A DNA stretch of 64,000 nucleotides, taken from assembly GCA_013398015.1 (NCBI GenBank), contig VZRR01002192.1, forward strand, positions 248,001 to 312,000. Direction: 5' to 3'. This stretch comes from Oreocharis arfaki. Taxonomy: Eukaryota; Chordata; Aves; Passeriformes; Paramythiidae. The translations under genes were made by a program, and so were the position numbers. The notes below the pieces were generated by a model that saw only the letters and a list, made by a program, of their open reading frames with translations, made no database searches and had not been told where the DNA came from. Positions 12,261-25,837 of the stretch are shown here, in pieces. Positions within the stretch are counted from its first letter, which is position 1, and each line of letters opens with the position of its first letter.

Positions 12261-15132
12261 GTTATGTCACCATTTTATATGGCAAATTGGAAAGAAAACC
12301 ATTTTCCGTTTTTCTCCCCCCCCAAATGTATAGTTTTGCGGGCTCATTAGTATGCTGCTTATGATTTCAGATCTTAAGGAGACTTTTTAAAGTCGTCTCA
12401 GTTAAATTTCAGTTGTATGTCCCTAAATTTGCACTGTCCAGCTCCTGCATCTGGGGAAGGGACAGGGTTTGGGACAGAGGTGCTGCTAGCACCTGAAGAT
12501 GGGGAGCAGATAGGGATGGTATGATCACCCCATGGTAACACCAGTGGTGTTAACTCTTTTCTAGAAAAAACTTATCCTTTATCGAGAACAAATGATCTTG
12601 GTAAAGACCTCTGGTAATATACAGTGTTTTGTCATTATTAAAAATGTGTAATAACATTTCTCGGAAGAGAGATGAAAAATACTCTTCTGGAAGTCCAGTG
12701 GATTTACCTTAGCTTTGAGAAACTTGGTACCCAGTAGTAGTAGCCAGCCCAGGCATGTTTTTAGCTCCTGGGAAACATCTGTGTGAAAGAGGTTTTTAAT
12801 TTCTGATGTAATGGTTTTGGTTAAGAAACCTCATTTTTTTGGCAGTTGCATGAATGAGTTTAATTTTTATAATTAAAATACTTTGATTAATTTGTTTCAT
12901 TTCAGTGGAAATGTCAACAACATTGATTACATTTAGATATTTTTCAGTTTAAATTAAGTGGTAAATATTTTTGTAAATGAATTCATCTGTTTTTTAGAGA
13001 ACATATAAGTGTAAAAGAAAGCAGAGTTAATTTGTTTCTTACCCCATTGACCATCCTGCTAATATTCACCATCCCTTTGTAGCACAAGTTACAAACTGTT
13101 TAATACCTTAAGTCGGAAAACTATGTTGGCATTTCTACAGGGCCTTTTTGAATATGTCTGTGGCTTGGGAATGTTTCCACACCTGCCTCTTCCTCAAAAT
13201 CCTCTTCAAAGAGAAGTAGTTTTAAATCACGATCAGTCTGTATCTAAGACTAATGTTTACTTGCCTTTGCAGCCCCTGCATGTGTTAGCAGAGTGGGATG
13301 GAAGTGGAATAATTACTTAATGCCATTAAATATAATGTAAACCCAACTAGGAACCTAAAGGTGTGATTCTTTTTTTTTTCTAAATTCTTCTCCTTCTCCT
13401 TACAAAGGTGAGGGGCAGGTGGCAATAAGGCAGCCATTGCTGTGGGAAATAATTTAAGAAATATCCATGAATATGCTGTATCCGTTTCATTGATTTTGTG
13501 CAAACTGATGGCTTTTGCATGTTTTTAGAGAAGCTGGTTGGGTGTCGTAAGAAATTAATAGGCTTTGGAAGATGTCCAAAACTTTGATAATGCCCTTTTT
13601 TTTAATACTAGTTATTAAATATTCTATAGTTAAAATAGATGACAGCTGAATGTTGATGAGGGTAGGATAAATCACAACAAATATTAATAACTTGCTTGTG
13701 TTCTGTATGGGCAAAATTTCAAGTCAATGATAAAATATTGTTAATCAGTGGATTGATTTGACCATAAAGCAGTTGTATATTGATGCAGTTGAAGCATTAA
13801 ATTTGAACATTGTCATCTCTGTGTGTCTGAGAGATTTGCAAGCTGCATTGCAGACTATGAATTCTCCACTATTGATGGTAATCAGAGAAGGGGATTTTTA
13901 AGGGAGATATCCACCCTACAGAATGGAAAGGGTAAAAGTTCTCTAATGAATATGATGCAAGATGATCAAAGCAGATCATCAAAGTATGCAGGAGCTACTG
14001 TACCAGTCAAATCTCTACTAATGGTCCTTGCTGTCTGCCTGTCACTAAACTGTAGAGAGAGGGAGGAGAAAAGTAGTTCAGAGGACAAAGTAGCATGGTG
14101 GGGAGATTACTTTCCCAGGCACATTTGTGATATTTGAGTCCCTGGATCTGAAATGGTAAGTCAGAGTATTAAGCAGTAATTTTAGATGTATTACTTTTAT
14201 TGAGCTAGAAGTTCTAGTTCAGGAAACACTGAGGCCCAGGTTTAATTCTCCAGGAAGTACCATTTGGATATTTGGTGTGTTGACATTAGCCATACACTGA
14301 TTCAGAACCAAAAGCCTTGTCAGTTGTAAACAGCTGATCTTTTTTCTCTTAGAAGTGGGATTTTATCAGGTGGTCTCTCGTGACAAAGGAGTTGTACTGA
14401 GATTAGAGAATTTTTATTTTTTTTTCAAAATAAAAGGACATTTGAGCCTAGGCACAAGGGAAAATGTCTACTCTTTGCCTCTTTAGCACCTTTCAAATCC
14501 ATTGGAATATGTTTATTAGTTCTCTGAAGAATTAAAAGTCTTTGAATTGTCAGTGGCACATGTACTAACACACAGAAATCTGAGAGAAGCTGGAACTTTT
14601 TTTTGTTTTGACTGGCACTTGCAAGACATCAGCTAAGTGAAATGCAGTAGGTAGCTGTGAACAATTTCCTCCTCCTTTTTTTTGTGTTCATATTTTATTT
14701 ACTGTAGCTTGCTCTCAGTGCTCCAAATAATCTTAAAATAAATCTGATCCTATTTGATAAGACCAACAGTTTCTTCCCATCTTCTCTCTTCAAATCCAAT
14801 CAAATTCCTTATCAACCGAAAAATAATCAGAGCAAGTCTCTTGAGAATTCCCCACAGCCATTACCTGACTTTGCCCAGAATATTTCCTCATCTCTTAGGA
14901 GGAAGGGAGTGCCAAAAAAAAAAAGCCAATAGTCTGGCTTCAAAGAAAGAGATCTCACTCGTTGACTGGTGTTGCTTCTCCTGGGGGTTTCTTTTGTGAG
15001 CAGTTGCTACCGTGGGCAAATTACAAAGAGAGGTAGAGCATCTAGACAGGTAATTTCTCACAAGTTTTGGTAACATTCAGGAAAAACTGCATTTAAAAAG
15101 GTGCTTAGAAGACCGCAGTAAATAGAAATTTC
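12261..15132. other. Gene-free unique sequence
   Basis: No supported gene. The 104-aa frame at 13823-14137 (+) has no recognisable domain and is treated as chance. A short run of eight C at about 12317 and several T runs are ordinary simple sequence. Nothing else is seen. Confidence 0.65.
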
Positions 15133-15152
15133 CATTGCAAAGCTTTGCAATG
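15133..15152. repeat. Perfect 20-bp palindrome
   Basis: CATTGCAAAG at 15133-15142 is followed directly by its exact reverse complement CTTTGCAATG. The centre is an AAGCTT site, and each arm contains TTGCAA/ATTGC, which resembles half-sites bound by C/EBP-type bZIP dimers. A rough estimate from base composition gives about 0.1 perfect 20-bp palindromes per 64 kb, so it is mildly unexpected. Function is inference. Confidence 0.9.
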
Positions 15153-15611
15153 TTTAGGGCACCACCACTTAGACAAATTGCACACTGGTTACATTTTCCA
15201 AATGGACTTATTATAGATACAAAACATTATGGAACTGTCATTGCCATGTTTTCTAGTGTAAATGAAGTAATCATTCAGCAGAAAGCAAAACCAAACAAAA
15301 GCAGGTGGTGTGGTGTCCATTGCTAGGGAACGGTTCTGAAGCATGGCAGAGCAGCTTCAATAAGCAGAAAAGTTGTGTGGGATCTTAACCCAGTAATGCT
15401 GTATTGCATAGTTAAACATCCCAAATGAAGTCAGAACAATTAAAGAATGAAAGACTGGGTTTAACAGTATTTTTTCAAAATCTATGCACATTATAATAAC
15501 ATATAGAACTCCATTTCCAATTGGGGTAACATCGTGTATGGTGATGAACAGATGTGCCCAAGTGTCTGAAATTAAATGAAATGAATGGCCCTTTCTGTAA
15601 TCACAACCATA
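15153..15611. other. Gene-free unique sequence
   Basis: No gene, repeat or RNA feature seen. Short open frames (63 aa and less) are unsupported. Confidence 0.65.
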
Positions 15612-15715
15612 AAGGAAAGAGAGACTTACTCAAGGCCATCTAGTGAGTTCCTGGCTGTGCCAAGGAGAAGCATCACTCTTTTTGGAATCTCAATCCAGGG
15701 CTCTGTCTGCTGGGG
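15612..15715 (+). mobile_element. MIR-like SINE fragment
   Basis: The order AAGGAAAGAGAGACTTACTC, AAGGCCATCTAGTGAGTTC, CTGGCTGTGCCAAGG matches the middle of MIR SINEs. There a GAGGCACAGAGAGGTTAAGT-like stretch is followed by CTTGCCCAAGGTCACACAG, then by AGTGGCAGAGCC. It is strongly diverged, lacks the tRNA-like head and has no target duplication that I can see. A clearer MIR fragment occurs at 30400-30515. Confidence 0.4.
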
Positions 15716-16689
15716 CTCACTGCCTACCTTGTATGGAGACATGCTCCAGCTTCCTCCAGGTCAGCTCTTTGATTCATCAGCTGTGAACATAATTGAATGG
15801 TGCTGTCGATGTAGGATGTGAGTTCTTACATTTTTACCTCTCTAGAATGTAGCTCAGTGAAAGACACGAACTGAATGGGAAAGCTGCCATTTTACTCATG
15901 AGTGCTCGTTTCCTCTTTTGGGCTCAGCAAAAACAACGGTAAGGGCCAAGTCATTTGATCACCATTATGTGTAGTAATTTGTCTGAAGTTATTTTCTCAT
16001 TGTGCTTCAGAAAAAAACAACAGAATAGGAGTAGAGGGGACAATTTGCAGCTGTTTTTAATAATTTGTTTTAGCATTGGCATGTGACAGAAAATCTCCAT
16101 TTGAGCTCAGAGGTTGAAAGCTGTTTCATAGCAAAAGGAAGTGACTTGTTTGCATTGGTTTCTTAATACAGAATGCTTCAAGCAGCAGAAACTACATTAG
16201 TAAAACTGCATGAAACAAATACAAATATATTGAGGGGATTTGGGAAATGCAGTTTGTGAATGAGTCTATATGAGGACAGAAATGAGACCGGTAGTATTTG
16301 GGTAGAGATTGTTCCTCAGGCTGCAAATTGCCTTTAGGTCCATACGCTTCTCTCATCTGCAAGTACAAAGGAGTCTGTGCACAGGGGAGGAGAGAAATGT
16401 GGCCCTGTAGATGAGTGAATTGAGAGCTTGAGTACACATAAGCACTGTTCTATTAGCACAGCCCAAGACCAAAGGTATTGCAAATTAATTGAGCAAAAGA
16501 ATTTGTGTACAGTTGGCATGTCTGTTCTTACATGAATCAAAAGGAGGAATTGGGCAGAGCTCCTTTTAGGAAGAAAAGAAAAACATATGTTAGTTATTGT
16601 ATTGAGAGGATGTTTTTATGAGAAAAGGGGATGCTGCTTCATTAATAACTGACATGTCACACCAATTCTGGTAGGTCTGATAGATTAAA
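15716..16689. other. Gene-free unique sequence
   Basis: No supported gene. Overlapping minus-strand frames at 16192-16540 (81 and 68 aa) are unrecognised. Nothing else is seen. Confidence 0.65.
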
Positions 16690-17000
16690 CATGAACCTCT
16701 CATTATTCAAGCAGCTGAAATATATTGGCTGCTTTACCCACCTAATATTTATTCCTTGCACAGTATAACTACAAAATTGACATCTTCTTTTAAAATTGTT
16801 TGGCTGTAATAAATATAAAACTTTCACCGCTGATGTAAAGCATTGCTAGCTGGCATCATTTCCTATCCCTTTTTAATTATTCTTGACACTGTGGAGAAAC
16901 ATCTAATATAAATCTGTAATGTGCTCTGATGACAAACTACACGGTTGGAAGACCATGTAATCTCTCCACAATTAATTAAACTGCACAGAGCTGCTTTTTT
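16690..17000. promoter_or_regulatory. Candidate conserved non-coding element
   Basis: The stretch is of mixed composition without simple repeats. It is dense in homeodomain-type sites (TAATAT, TTAATTATTC, CAATTAATTAAA) and forkhead-like AATAAATAT. It ends at a T-rich tract near 16987. This texture is typical of vertebrate enhancers, but it was judged by eye only. No transcription signal or ORF is supported. Conservation across birds would be the deciding test. Confidence 0.3.
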
Positions 17001-17279
17001 TCTTTTTTTTTTTTTCTTTATTTTCCACCCCCCCAGCAACCAGATGCCACCAACTGGCTCAAATAACATTGTTGTCAACTGTAAAAAATTAAGATCCAAA
17101 CCCTAAGAAAAGTACTTAAATAAAGAAACCAGATGCCCCAGATGCCAGGTTACTTTTTGATATTATGGCATACATCTTGGTGGAAGGCACTATTGTTCAA
17201 CATCTGTAGCTTTACATACTTAATTACTGACATAGCAAATCTGTTGGCAGTTTATTTCCACAAGTATCTGTCACTTCAG

Positions 17280-17640
17280 CAAATCCTTTATTGAAAATTG
17301 AACGATGCCAATCAGTGTGAATAGTTCACCAGCACGCCTAGAGCAATGAAATTAAGGAGGATTTGGCTGCTGTTTGTTCAGTGGGCATAGCCTTTTGTTT
17401 TTGAATGGGTGTGAATCTGCTTCAGAAGAGCTTCAGCTCTGTGCTAGAAGCACTTTGCAGTCCTGTAAGGCTTGTGGACACATGGAGTCGATCAAATGCA
17501 AATTAATAACAATTTTTAGGCCACATAAGAATGTTGTTGTAACATTTATTGACTGTAATAATACTGTGGATGGAAGACAGGTTAATAAAAAGTGTTTATT
17601 AAATATTATTGTACCACCAGATGAGTTTTGGTGGTGAAGT
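17280..17640. promoter_or_regulatory. Candidate conserved non-coding element with POU and SOX motifs
   Basis: An octamer ATGCAAAT at 17496-17503 runs straight into TTAAT, and a SOX-type AACAAT follows at 17508-17513. This POU-homeodomain-SOX spacing is seen in neural and stem-cell enhancers. The surrounding 350 bp lacks repeats and keeps an even composition. An 87-aa frame covers the same stretch (17374-17637, +) but has no domain and is taken as a by-product. Enhancer function is inference. Confidence 0.33.
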
Positions 17641-18084
17641 CTGTAGCCACAGGAAACTACAGGTGCAGGTTAATTTACAAGATATCAGCAAAAGTTCAGA
17701 TACTATTAATTAACATTGCAAGAAAGAATTTCATAAGCACAATCATTTTTTTGTTGATGTTACGGTATGAAAAAAATCACCTCAAATTTATTATTTAATA
17801 ATAATAATAAATATTTTTGATAGAAATATTTGAAATGTGTTTATGTACTTTCTGCTCTTTCTCTAACAGTAGAATGAAAAGGATGATATGGTGGGGTCTG
17901 GTTTTCCTACCCACCTGGCAGGTGTATTTAGATCAACAAAGTAAAATGTTTTGGGGTCGCAGTTATTCAGAAAAACTCCACTATGCTTCATTACTTTTCA
18001 GTTAGGGTTGTTTTATTATTAGAAAGAGTTTTTCAAGCATCACAAAATAAATCATTGTGGTTGTTAGTGGGGCCTTTTGTGGGT
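17641..18084. other. Gene-free sequence with a short (AAT)n run
   Basis: A short AAT trinucleotide run lies at about 17797-17810. No gene, RNA or interspersed repeat seen. Confidence 0.65.
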
Positions 18085-18260
18085 GGAACGTGCAACTGTT
18101 GTGACAAGCGGGGGGAGTTTCCCATCTCCGGCACCTCTGCCGTGCGCACGCAGCTCGCTCTTAGTGCACGGGGCCAGCTGTAGGGCCAGCATCCCAATGA
18201 TTGATCTCCCCGGGATTAGCAGCTCCATAGCTATGGAGTTGTGTGACCCCACTATCTCAG
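18085..18260. other. Small CpG cluster with a 16-bp palindrome
   Basis: Roughly nine CpG dinucleotides fall in about 170 bp (for example GCCGTGCGCACGC and CCCCGGG), against a strongly CpG-poor background. CTCCATAG/CTATGGAG at 18223-18238 is a perfect 16-bp palindrome. The stretch is too small for a classical CpG island. It could be a minor promoter, a hypomethylated element or a young insertion. Overlapping frames on both strands here (62-76 aa) are explained by the lower stop-codon density of GC-richer DNA. Confidence 0.4.
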
Positions 18261-21200
18261 CTGATCATGCAGTGCTGAAGGCTTCCCGTGCAGTAGAAGG
18301 TCTTTAGTTCTGTCGTGTTTTGGGGAGGTTTGTCTTTATGGAATAGTGTCAGTGTTTGTAAACTGTTCTCTTGACTTGCCAGCTTTTGATTCACGTTTCT
18401 CTTTGTGCCACCGTTCACTCACTTCTCACAGATAATAAATCAGTAGGATTACAGTCCATTTCCTTGCTGTGTGGTATATTTTCTAAAAGAAATTACTGCT
18501 ATTGCTAGAGGCAAAGGAGGGTCTTTTTTGCTACAAGACAGTTGGCACAGCTAGAACCTAAGCTACACTACTTGTTAATATTTCTCTTGGAGAGGATACT
18601 CCTTTTTAGCAAACTATACTGACTCATCAACTTTCTGATTCGCCTTACAGTGCCTTCACTGAAACATTTTTTTAAAATAGAGCAATCAAAACTACAGAGC
18701 AGTTCCTAAATTGAGAATATGGATGCAATGTGGTGGTGTAAATCCATATGAAACTGATACAGTGTATAAGCTTTTCTGTGCTGGTTATTTTTGCGGTGTT
18801 TTTTAAAATACTTTGTGTTCTATCAAGGGGATGAGTGTATTCTCCATTATTACATTTTTTTGAATCATCTTATTTGGAGTTATATACAGTATAATCATGT
18901 TATTTATACTTCCATTATAGTTGAGGGATTTGAAACTGTGTTACAAACTATGGATCAAATTTCGCTATCCAGTACCTCCAAGAAATCCCATTAGTTTCAC
19001 CCATTTTAGTGGGCTGTAACTAAGAGCATGTAGAGACCCAAATGAGTGTGTTCCCATGCAAGACAGTCCTTGCAACTGTTTGAGGACCAGACAGAGCACC
19101 CACAGTGCAGAGCAGGCACGGGGGACTTCTCCCTGCAGAAACCAGGAGTAGAGCATAAAACTTGTGCATTAAAAACATTCCAGTTTGGGCAAAATCAACA
19201 TTCTAAGGGCACAGTAATTGCCAGGGGATTTTAGTGACCACAAATGGTTAGGAACTTGGTTTTACATCTCATCTGACCAATAGTTTATGACGCGCTGTGG
19301 TTTTTGCTTTTCTGTAACAACATGTTTCTTGGATCGTTTAAAGTATTTGGCTTGCAACACCTCTGAGGCATGGGTTAGCTCTCAGTAATGCATACTTTGA
19401 TGTCTCTTATTGTTAAATTATATAGTGCGTACAATATTTCATTTTATTTAATACAAATCATTTTTATTTACTTAAAAGGAGCAAGCTGTCTTATTATACG
19501 TGTTTGGCTTAGAAACAAAGAAATTATGTTCTTTTAAGAGGTGTTTTATGTTTTATGGTTACTGAGAGAATAAATGGCCTTTTAATAGGAATTTATATAA
19601 GTGGGATCCATGTCTCCACTCCATTATATATTTTCAAATAATTAAAAGTGCTACACAAATGCTATATGATAGCCTTCAAAAAAAAAAAAAATAAAAGAGG
19701 GAAAACCCATGTGGTTTAAGATATCAGGAAAAAAAATCCTGTTTCTTGAGGAGGGGAAAGGCAGAAAGGTTTATTAGGGTAATTTAATTTCTACTGATGC
19801 TACAAACATGCATGAGATGAGGATGTGGGGGTTCAAATGTAGGCGCTGCTTGCTCTGTTCCCTATGGTGACCTGTTCTTCATTGAGACAGTCAATTGACA
19901 CAGACGCCAGTGCATTTATTACTGAGTCTACTGTAAATGAGACTTTCAGTCTTGCCAGGGATAGATATTTTTCCTGTGTTCACCACTATCACACATCACG
20001 TTCTAGGACGGGGGAAAAGGAACTTTTAAAACAATAATATCAAACAACTTGGGGAAAAAATGTTAAATATTACCATATGAAGAACTGATTAAATTTGTAT
20101 GGTTTTCTTTCAGTAAAAATTGATATGTGATGAAACACAGTGCAGCTGGATAACTTGTTTTGGCTAACGTTCCAGTGTTCTCTGATCTCTTTACCCAGCT
20201 ATATATAAAAAAGAAACCATATCAGCATCCTTGTTCCTGTTGTACAGGCTCTGACATTAATGCCCCCTTCGGTTTGCCCCATACCATCTGGACTGTAAAA
20301 AACTTCACATGAGTTTGCCAGCAAGGTAGTTTATCTACATGTCTTCTTCATATTCAGATCTACTCTAAAGTACCATTTTTTAAAGCCTACTCATTGCATT
20401 TTTCATGCATTTAATTTGTAAAACTACTGTACATAGGTATTCCCAATCCATCAGTGCTGGAGAACCAAGGAGCAGATGCTACTCGTGCTTCCTTCTCAGT
20501 GTAGCCCAGAGAAAAGTTTGTTCTGATAGCTGGGACCTAAAGACTAGGTCTCATTTCAGACGTTGTCTTATTCAGTCCTTCAGGCTTCATGGGGTCTTAC
20601 ACACAGCCACCAATTAGTGAAAATGCCACAGTCTTCAGGTACCTCTTCCTGTTTCATTGCAATACAATTTTTGGTTGTGCATATACTGGGCTTATGATTG
20701 TGGTATTTTTTGTGTGTTGGAGAAATTCAGGAGCACTTCTTCCATGAGGATAATGTGTTCAAAAAGCCAGCTCATTTTTGAAAAGGCATAAAAGCTCTGT
20801 CAAAGTAATAAACTTCTGCTTGTCAATATCAGAGGTTATTTTAAAATTGATATTCCTTATGAATATTCCTCAGCACCTGAAATGCAGGATTGTGAGTTTA
20901 GGCTAGTTTGCTTACTTCAAATTCCTTTCTTCAGCCAAATGTCCTTATATTGCAGGCTTTTTGGCTGGCACAGGAAGATCAGACTTCCTGCTCATTGATG
21001 TAAATAGAATTTTTCTTTTATTTTGGGAGTGGCAGGGGGTTGCTACAAAGTTTAATTTTCCATTTTGTTAACTAAGAACATATGCCAAGGGTCTTGGACT
21101 CTCTGAAGTACTGACTGACATAAAATATAATGGCAATCCAGCATGGGCTGGGGCTGAAAAATTTTGGATATTGTCCCACTAGATACTGGAAGACTGCAGA

Positions 21201-24200
21201 TTTTTTTAACTGGGATAGATAGCATGGGTAATTTGCTCTTCACTTTGGCACACTCTGTTTAATTGCAGCTACAGCAGAGCAAAACCATCTGCTGAAGTGA
21301 TCAAGGTCGTAGGTTTTGAGTTATGAACATTAGAGAAAGTCATAGATACAGCTCTTCTTGTCATTTCTTATGGCGGAACCCCGCGGAGAGTTCCCCATCC
21401 GTGGTCTGTAGTGGTTGTCTCTGTTGTTTGATAAGTGCCAGCCATGTGCTCCATCCCCTGCCAGTCCCGTGCTGCTGCAGCTGCCACCACACTGTGCTGC
21501 TTCTGCTTGCTCTGCTTGCCGGTGTTGTTCCTAACTCTTCCATATTTTTCAAGGGTGTTTGATGCAGCCCTGTGTTGGAAAATAGGAAAAAACAAAGGAA
21601 AGCTTCGTAACCAGTGTAGACTCAAGTTAGGAACATCGGGAGCTGTGAAGTTTTCCACACTTTGTAACAACAAAGCTCTGTTTTAGCCGTTTTAATCAGA
21701 TTTTCTGCTTTTGATGCTATCAGAACATTCTTTGCTTAGGAGAAGTTTGTGCCTGTGGCATCATTGGACTGTCCATGGTGACTGCAAAAGGAATGATTCC
21801 TCTGTTCTCGTGTTTGTCACTGCTCATCACTCTCTGTTAGCTTTCCAATTGCTCTTCATTCTCAGCATAAACTTGCTCTGCAAACATCTCCACAGATGTC
21901 TCTTTTTTTGTATTCAGAATGCTACACTTTTATGGAAAAAACTTCCCTGGGGAAAAAAAAAAATCTGTAAGTCCCCCAACAGAGAATTAAATAAGAATGG
22001 GAATTTATATCCCTGCAAGAATTACCTGGATTTAAAAGGAAATATCTGCAGTTCATATACTATTAACACACTGATTCTACAGCAAGCTTTCCATTTCTAT
22101 TAATTTAATTCTCAGTAAATACTAATGAACTATTATATTAAATTGGATAAATTTTCTGTTTTAAGTGAGGAAGGCTTATTATTATTTATTGAATGGCAGG
22201 ACAGAAAGGATTGCAATGTACCTTTTCCCCCAAAACACTAAGAGCAGAATTCTGACATTCTGACGATGTTCTCATTGTGTTTAGCCTTCCTGAACATGAT
22301 TGTTGTATAAGGATATTACACCTTCTTTTTTGTCACTGCAATGCACAATTATACTTGTGGATTTTCCATGTCCGGAGTTCATACTGTGTAAATGAGAAGT
22401 GTTACAGAACCAGCTTTTATTGTCCAAGCTCCTAACCATGGACAGGAAGGCTGATATTCTAAAAGGAGCAGTTAGTAACTTCTACTTTTTGGACAAAATT
22501 CTGATGCAGTTATAGCCATGTTCTGTGCACATAAAGAAAGATCATGGCCTTTAATGCCCTTTAAAACCTGTTTGTTTCATTTTTCTGTCTTACCCTTGCT
22601 ACCATAGCTCTCTTTCTGTTCCTATTAGTTAATGTTATATTTGTGTTGCCAACTTAACCTTCTAGGGTAAAGAATATCTTAGTCATAAGAATATAGAAAC
22701 TGTTATGAAAGTTCAGGTGAAAGGTTCACCTGATTCAGCAATCCAGTCTGAGCTGTGCCTAGTTTTGGAAGCATAGAGAAAGAGTGGAGAGAGGATGCTT
22801 GAAGGCAAAAACTGTTTTTCCACATCTCAAACTTACTGGACATTTGTTGTATTGGTATAACTAAGTGGGAACTAAATCTGTTTAAATGCAGTAGAAATTT
22901 GTAAAAATAACTTTAAAATTCATGTACTATTCTGTGCCCATAATTTAATTCAGATGTGTGTGTATTAATTCTGATTTCAGCACGGTGTGATGTATATGCT
23001 AAGTTATGACTGACAACCTAAAATTAGAATTTTAGTTTGTACAAAGAAAAGCTAATTATTTAATAGATGTACAGAACTGAGGAAGCAATTATATAAGTTC
23101 TGTGATACCTTTGTTCACACAGAGGAATACTATATGTTCTCTGTAGTAAGGTTCACTCTTCAGATGTACAGGTTAAATAATAGACTTCATGAAGTCAGTA
23201 ATTTTTGCAAGGCTCGATTGCTTCTTTCCATAAGAGCATTATCTGACCTGTACACTTTAGAACCAAAAACTTTTCAAAATTACTGCCACCCCCCGAAATT
23301 ACATTGTGTTATCCTAAAGCCCAGCCAAGCAAAGTACTGTATCCATGTGCATGTGGGATGATATGTTTTCACTGGAAGAAAGAAAATGTTCTATTATTAG
23401 ACTCTTTTAGAATACCTTTTACATTTTTCCTTCAAATAACATCAGTCCCCAAATGTAACTCTTTGGAAAGAGCGTATTTTAAAATGGTGTATGTGTGATC
23501 CTTAACTTCTGAGAAGTGGCTACTGCCTGAGCTTTGTGTGGCTACTGCCTTGTTTTAATTTAAACTACTGGTTCTGACATGGTACAGAGACAGCAGCAAT
23601 GACCCAGAGAAGGTAGGAATCAGCTAAAACAAAGGAAAGCAAGTGCAAGGGAGCAGTAAAAGAAATTTTCTTCAATCCGTTCAAGGTCTTGTCCATCTGC
23701 TCTTAATTTGCTGTCATGCAGATATTGGATCTTTCACTGCTGTTGGGCCACACAATGAATCAAATCCTGTTTCCTAATTTCCACCATTTTAAGTTATGTT
23801 CCTAGGAAATGGAATTCTGCAGTTTCTTGCCTCTCTTCATGACAGCTGGAGGAAAGGAATGAGGTGAATAGAGGAAGCTGGCAGTGTAGACCTTTCTCTT
23901 GGGACTTACCTGGGTCCCTCACTTTGGCTTGCAAATTGTTGAGGTTTTGTATGTCTTTGACAGCCTTTAGGTAAGGACTTTTCTGTGACCATTGCATCCT
24001 CTCTTTATTTGGATACAACTGTGAAGAATTTTCTTATTTTTGCTAGATGCTATCCAGTGTTTTGATGGTATTTCATGGAAAATAAAGGTGAAAATGTTCT
24101 ATGGCTGAATAGAAAAAGAAAGCCCAGATGGCTTGCTTCATGCATTACTTAGCTGTCCTCTTCCAATAAAGTCAAGATTACATGAAAACCTTGGAATATC

Positions 24201-25837
24201 CCTTCTCAGATTTTATTTGATTATTTCAATATGCCTGATTTCTTTATTTCAATGGTGGTGAATTAAGGATATATATATATATACTTGGGAAAGAATTTTA
24301 AATAAAGTTTGGGCTCAAAAAGACTCCAAACCAAGTTCATGGATCTGCTTAAAGGTTAACTGCTTTTCATAAGATGTGAGAGGAATTTGGTATGAAGTGG
24401 CAGAAGTCTGAGTATTAGGCTTGTTCTAAATATATGAAGCTGCAGTCACTGCTCTGTTGTGTTCTCCAAGTGTCTGTGCATCAAGATTTGCAATTGCTGC
24501 AAAATTAGAGTGCCTACACTTCATGTGCACTGACTTGGCAAAGTGCAGATAAAACTAAGACAGACTTCAGATACTTCTGGATGACAGAGCAAGGGAGGTT
24601 TTGGCAGATGGTATCCAGGTCTGCTTGGAGTGCCTGTGTATGGTATGTGATGAATCCACGAAGAGTATGTGATGATTATGTTTGAACTTCAGCCCATAAT
24701 TACATTGTGAGGCCATTGTCTGATGCCTTTAGTTTAAAACTGTCAGTTTTAAAATATAGATAGCTTGATGGGCAAAATTGTGGACCACATCACGCCACTG
24801 TTGTCTCACATTTGAAGCAAAATAAGGGCTGCAGAACAAGGAAAGACTTCAAACACTTGTGTTATGTATGGAAGTGAAGTACCAGCTATTGTGAAATTAC
24901 CTTTATTGTGGTGAATGTCTGTAGCAGACTTCCTTTCCCCAAAAAAGCATGTTGAGATGTTGTCTCAACTCTCAGAAGAGCTTTCCAAATTAATGTTTAA
25001 AATCCAAGCAATTAATTTACTTACTATGTTAAATTTATGTAAGCTGTTAAATGTAAATGCTTCACTTTCAAGGGAAACCTAAATCATTTGTACATTGTGG
25101 TGTAATTGTTTTCTGTCAGAATCAGAAGAGTTTCCTGCGAGGCTTTCTCCCACACAGAGTCAGTATGCAGCCCCTCTTCTTACACATCCTGGTGTGGGTT
25201 TTTCCATGAACACTTTTTGCTCTTTAGTTATTTGTTGTAATTATCAAGTTCATTTTTCTCTAATAGATGTGATTAAGTATATTTAGCACTGTGTAATGAG
25301 TTTTCTGCCTGGTTGCATTCTGGCTAATAAGGAATTCCTCAGAGTCTCTTCTGACAGCTGCTGTGGATCCCAGGTTTGTGCTGCCACAAGAGACCTCTTC
25401 CATGAATTGCTAACATTAGAGAAATTAACTCGGTTAGACTAACCATAAAATCTGGGCTGAAATTTGATTACTAATAGATCTTGTGCTAGCTTTCAGCAGC
25501 ACCGATATTGTGGTGTTCTCTTCCACAGAAAGACCCACAAAAAATCATCACAATTCAAAAATACTTTTGCATTCACACGTAGTATGTAAACTTCTTTGTG
25601 GAGGCCGTAATGATTAAAAAAACCAAAAGGTTGAAAATCATACTGCCAATAATTGTTCAGTGTTCTTGTTACAGTAGCTTTTTTTTTTTGGCTCTTATGA
25701 TCCATCTGCTAACTTACCGGTCTATGGATAATGGTTTTGTTATCCATACTACTTCCTATTATTATACCAGCTCCCAAATTTGTGAGGCTGAAAATGATGG
25801 GAGCAGTCTGTACTTGGTGATGCAGTGCTGTGGCTGA
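18261..25837. other. Gene-free unique sequence
   Basis: No supported gene in 7.6 kb. The 130-aa frame at 21711-22103 (+) and overlapping frames on both strands at 21323-21686 have no recognisable domain. The latter sit on a locally GC-richer patch containing CCCCGCGG near 21379. Simple sequence includes an A run at about 19678-19691 and a short TA run at about 24270-24281. I see no tRNA-like or retroviral sequence. Confidence 0.6.

Noticed and set aside
21323..22103. Cluster of frames up to 130 aa on both strands
   Set aside because: No domain and strong overlap of frames on opposite strands over a GC-richer patch.
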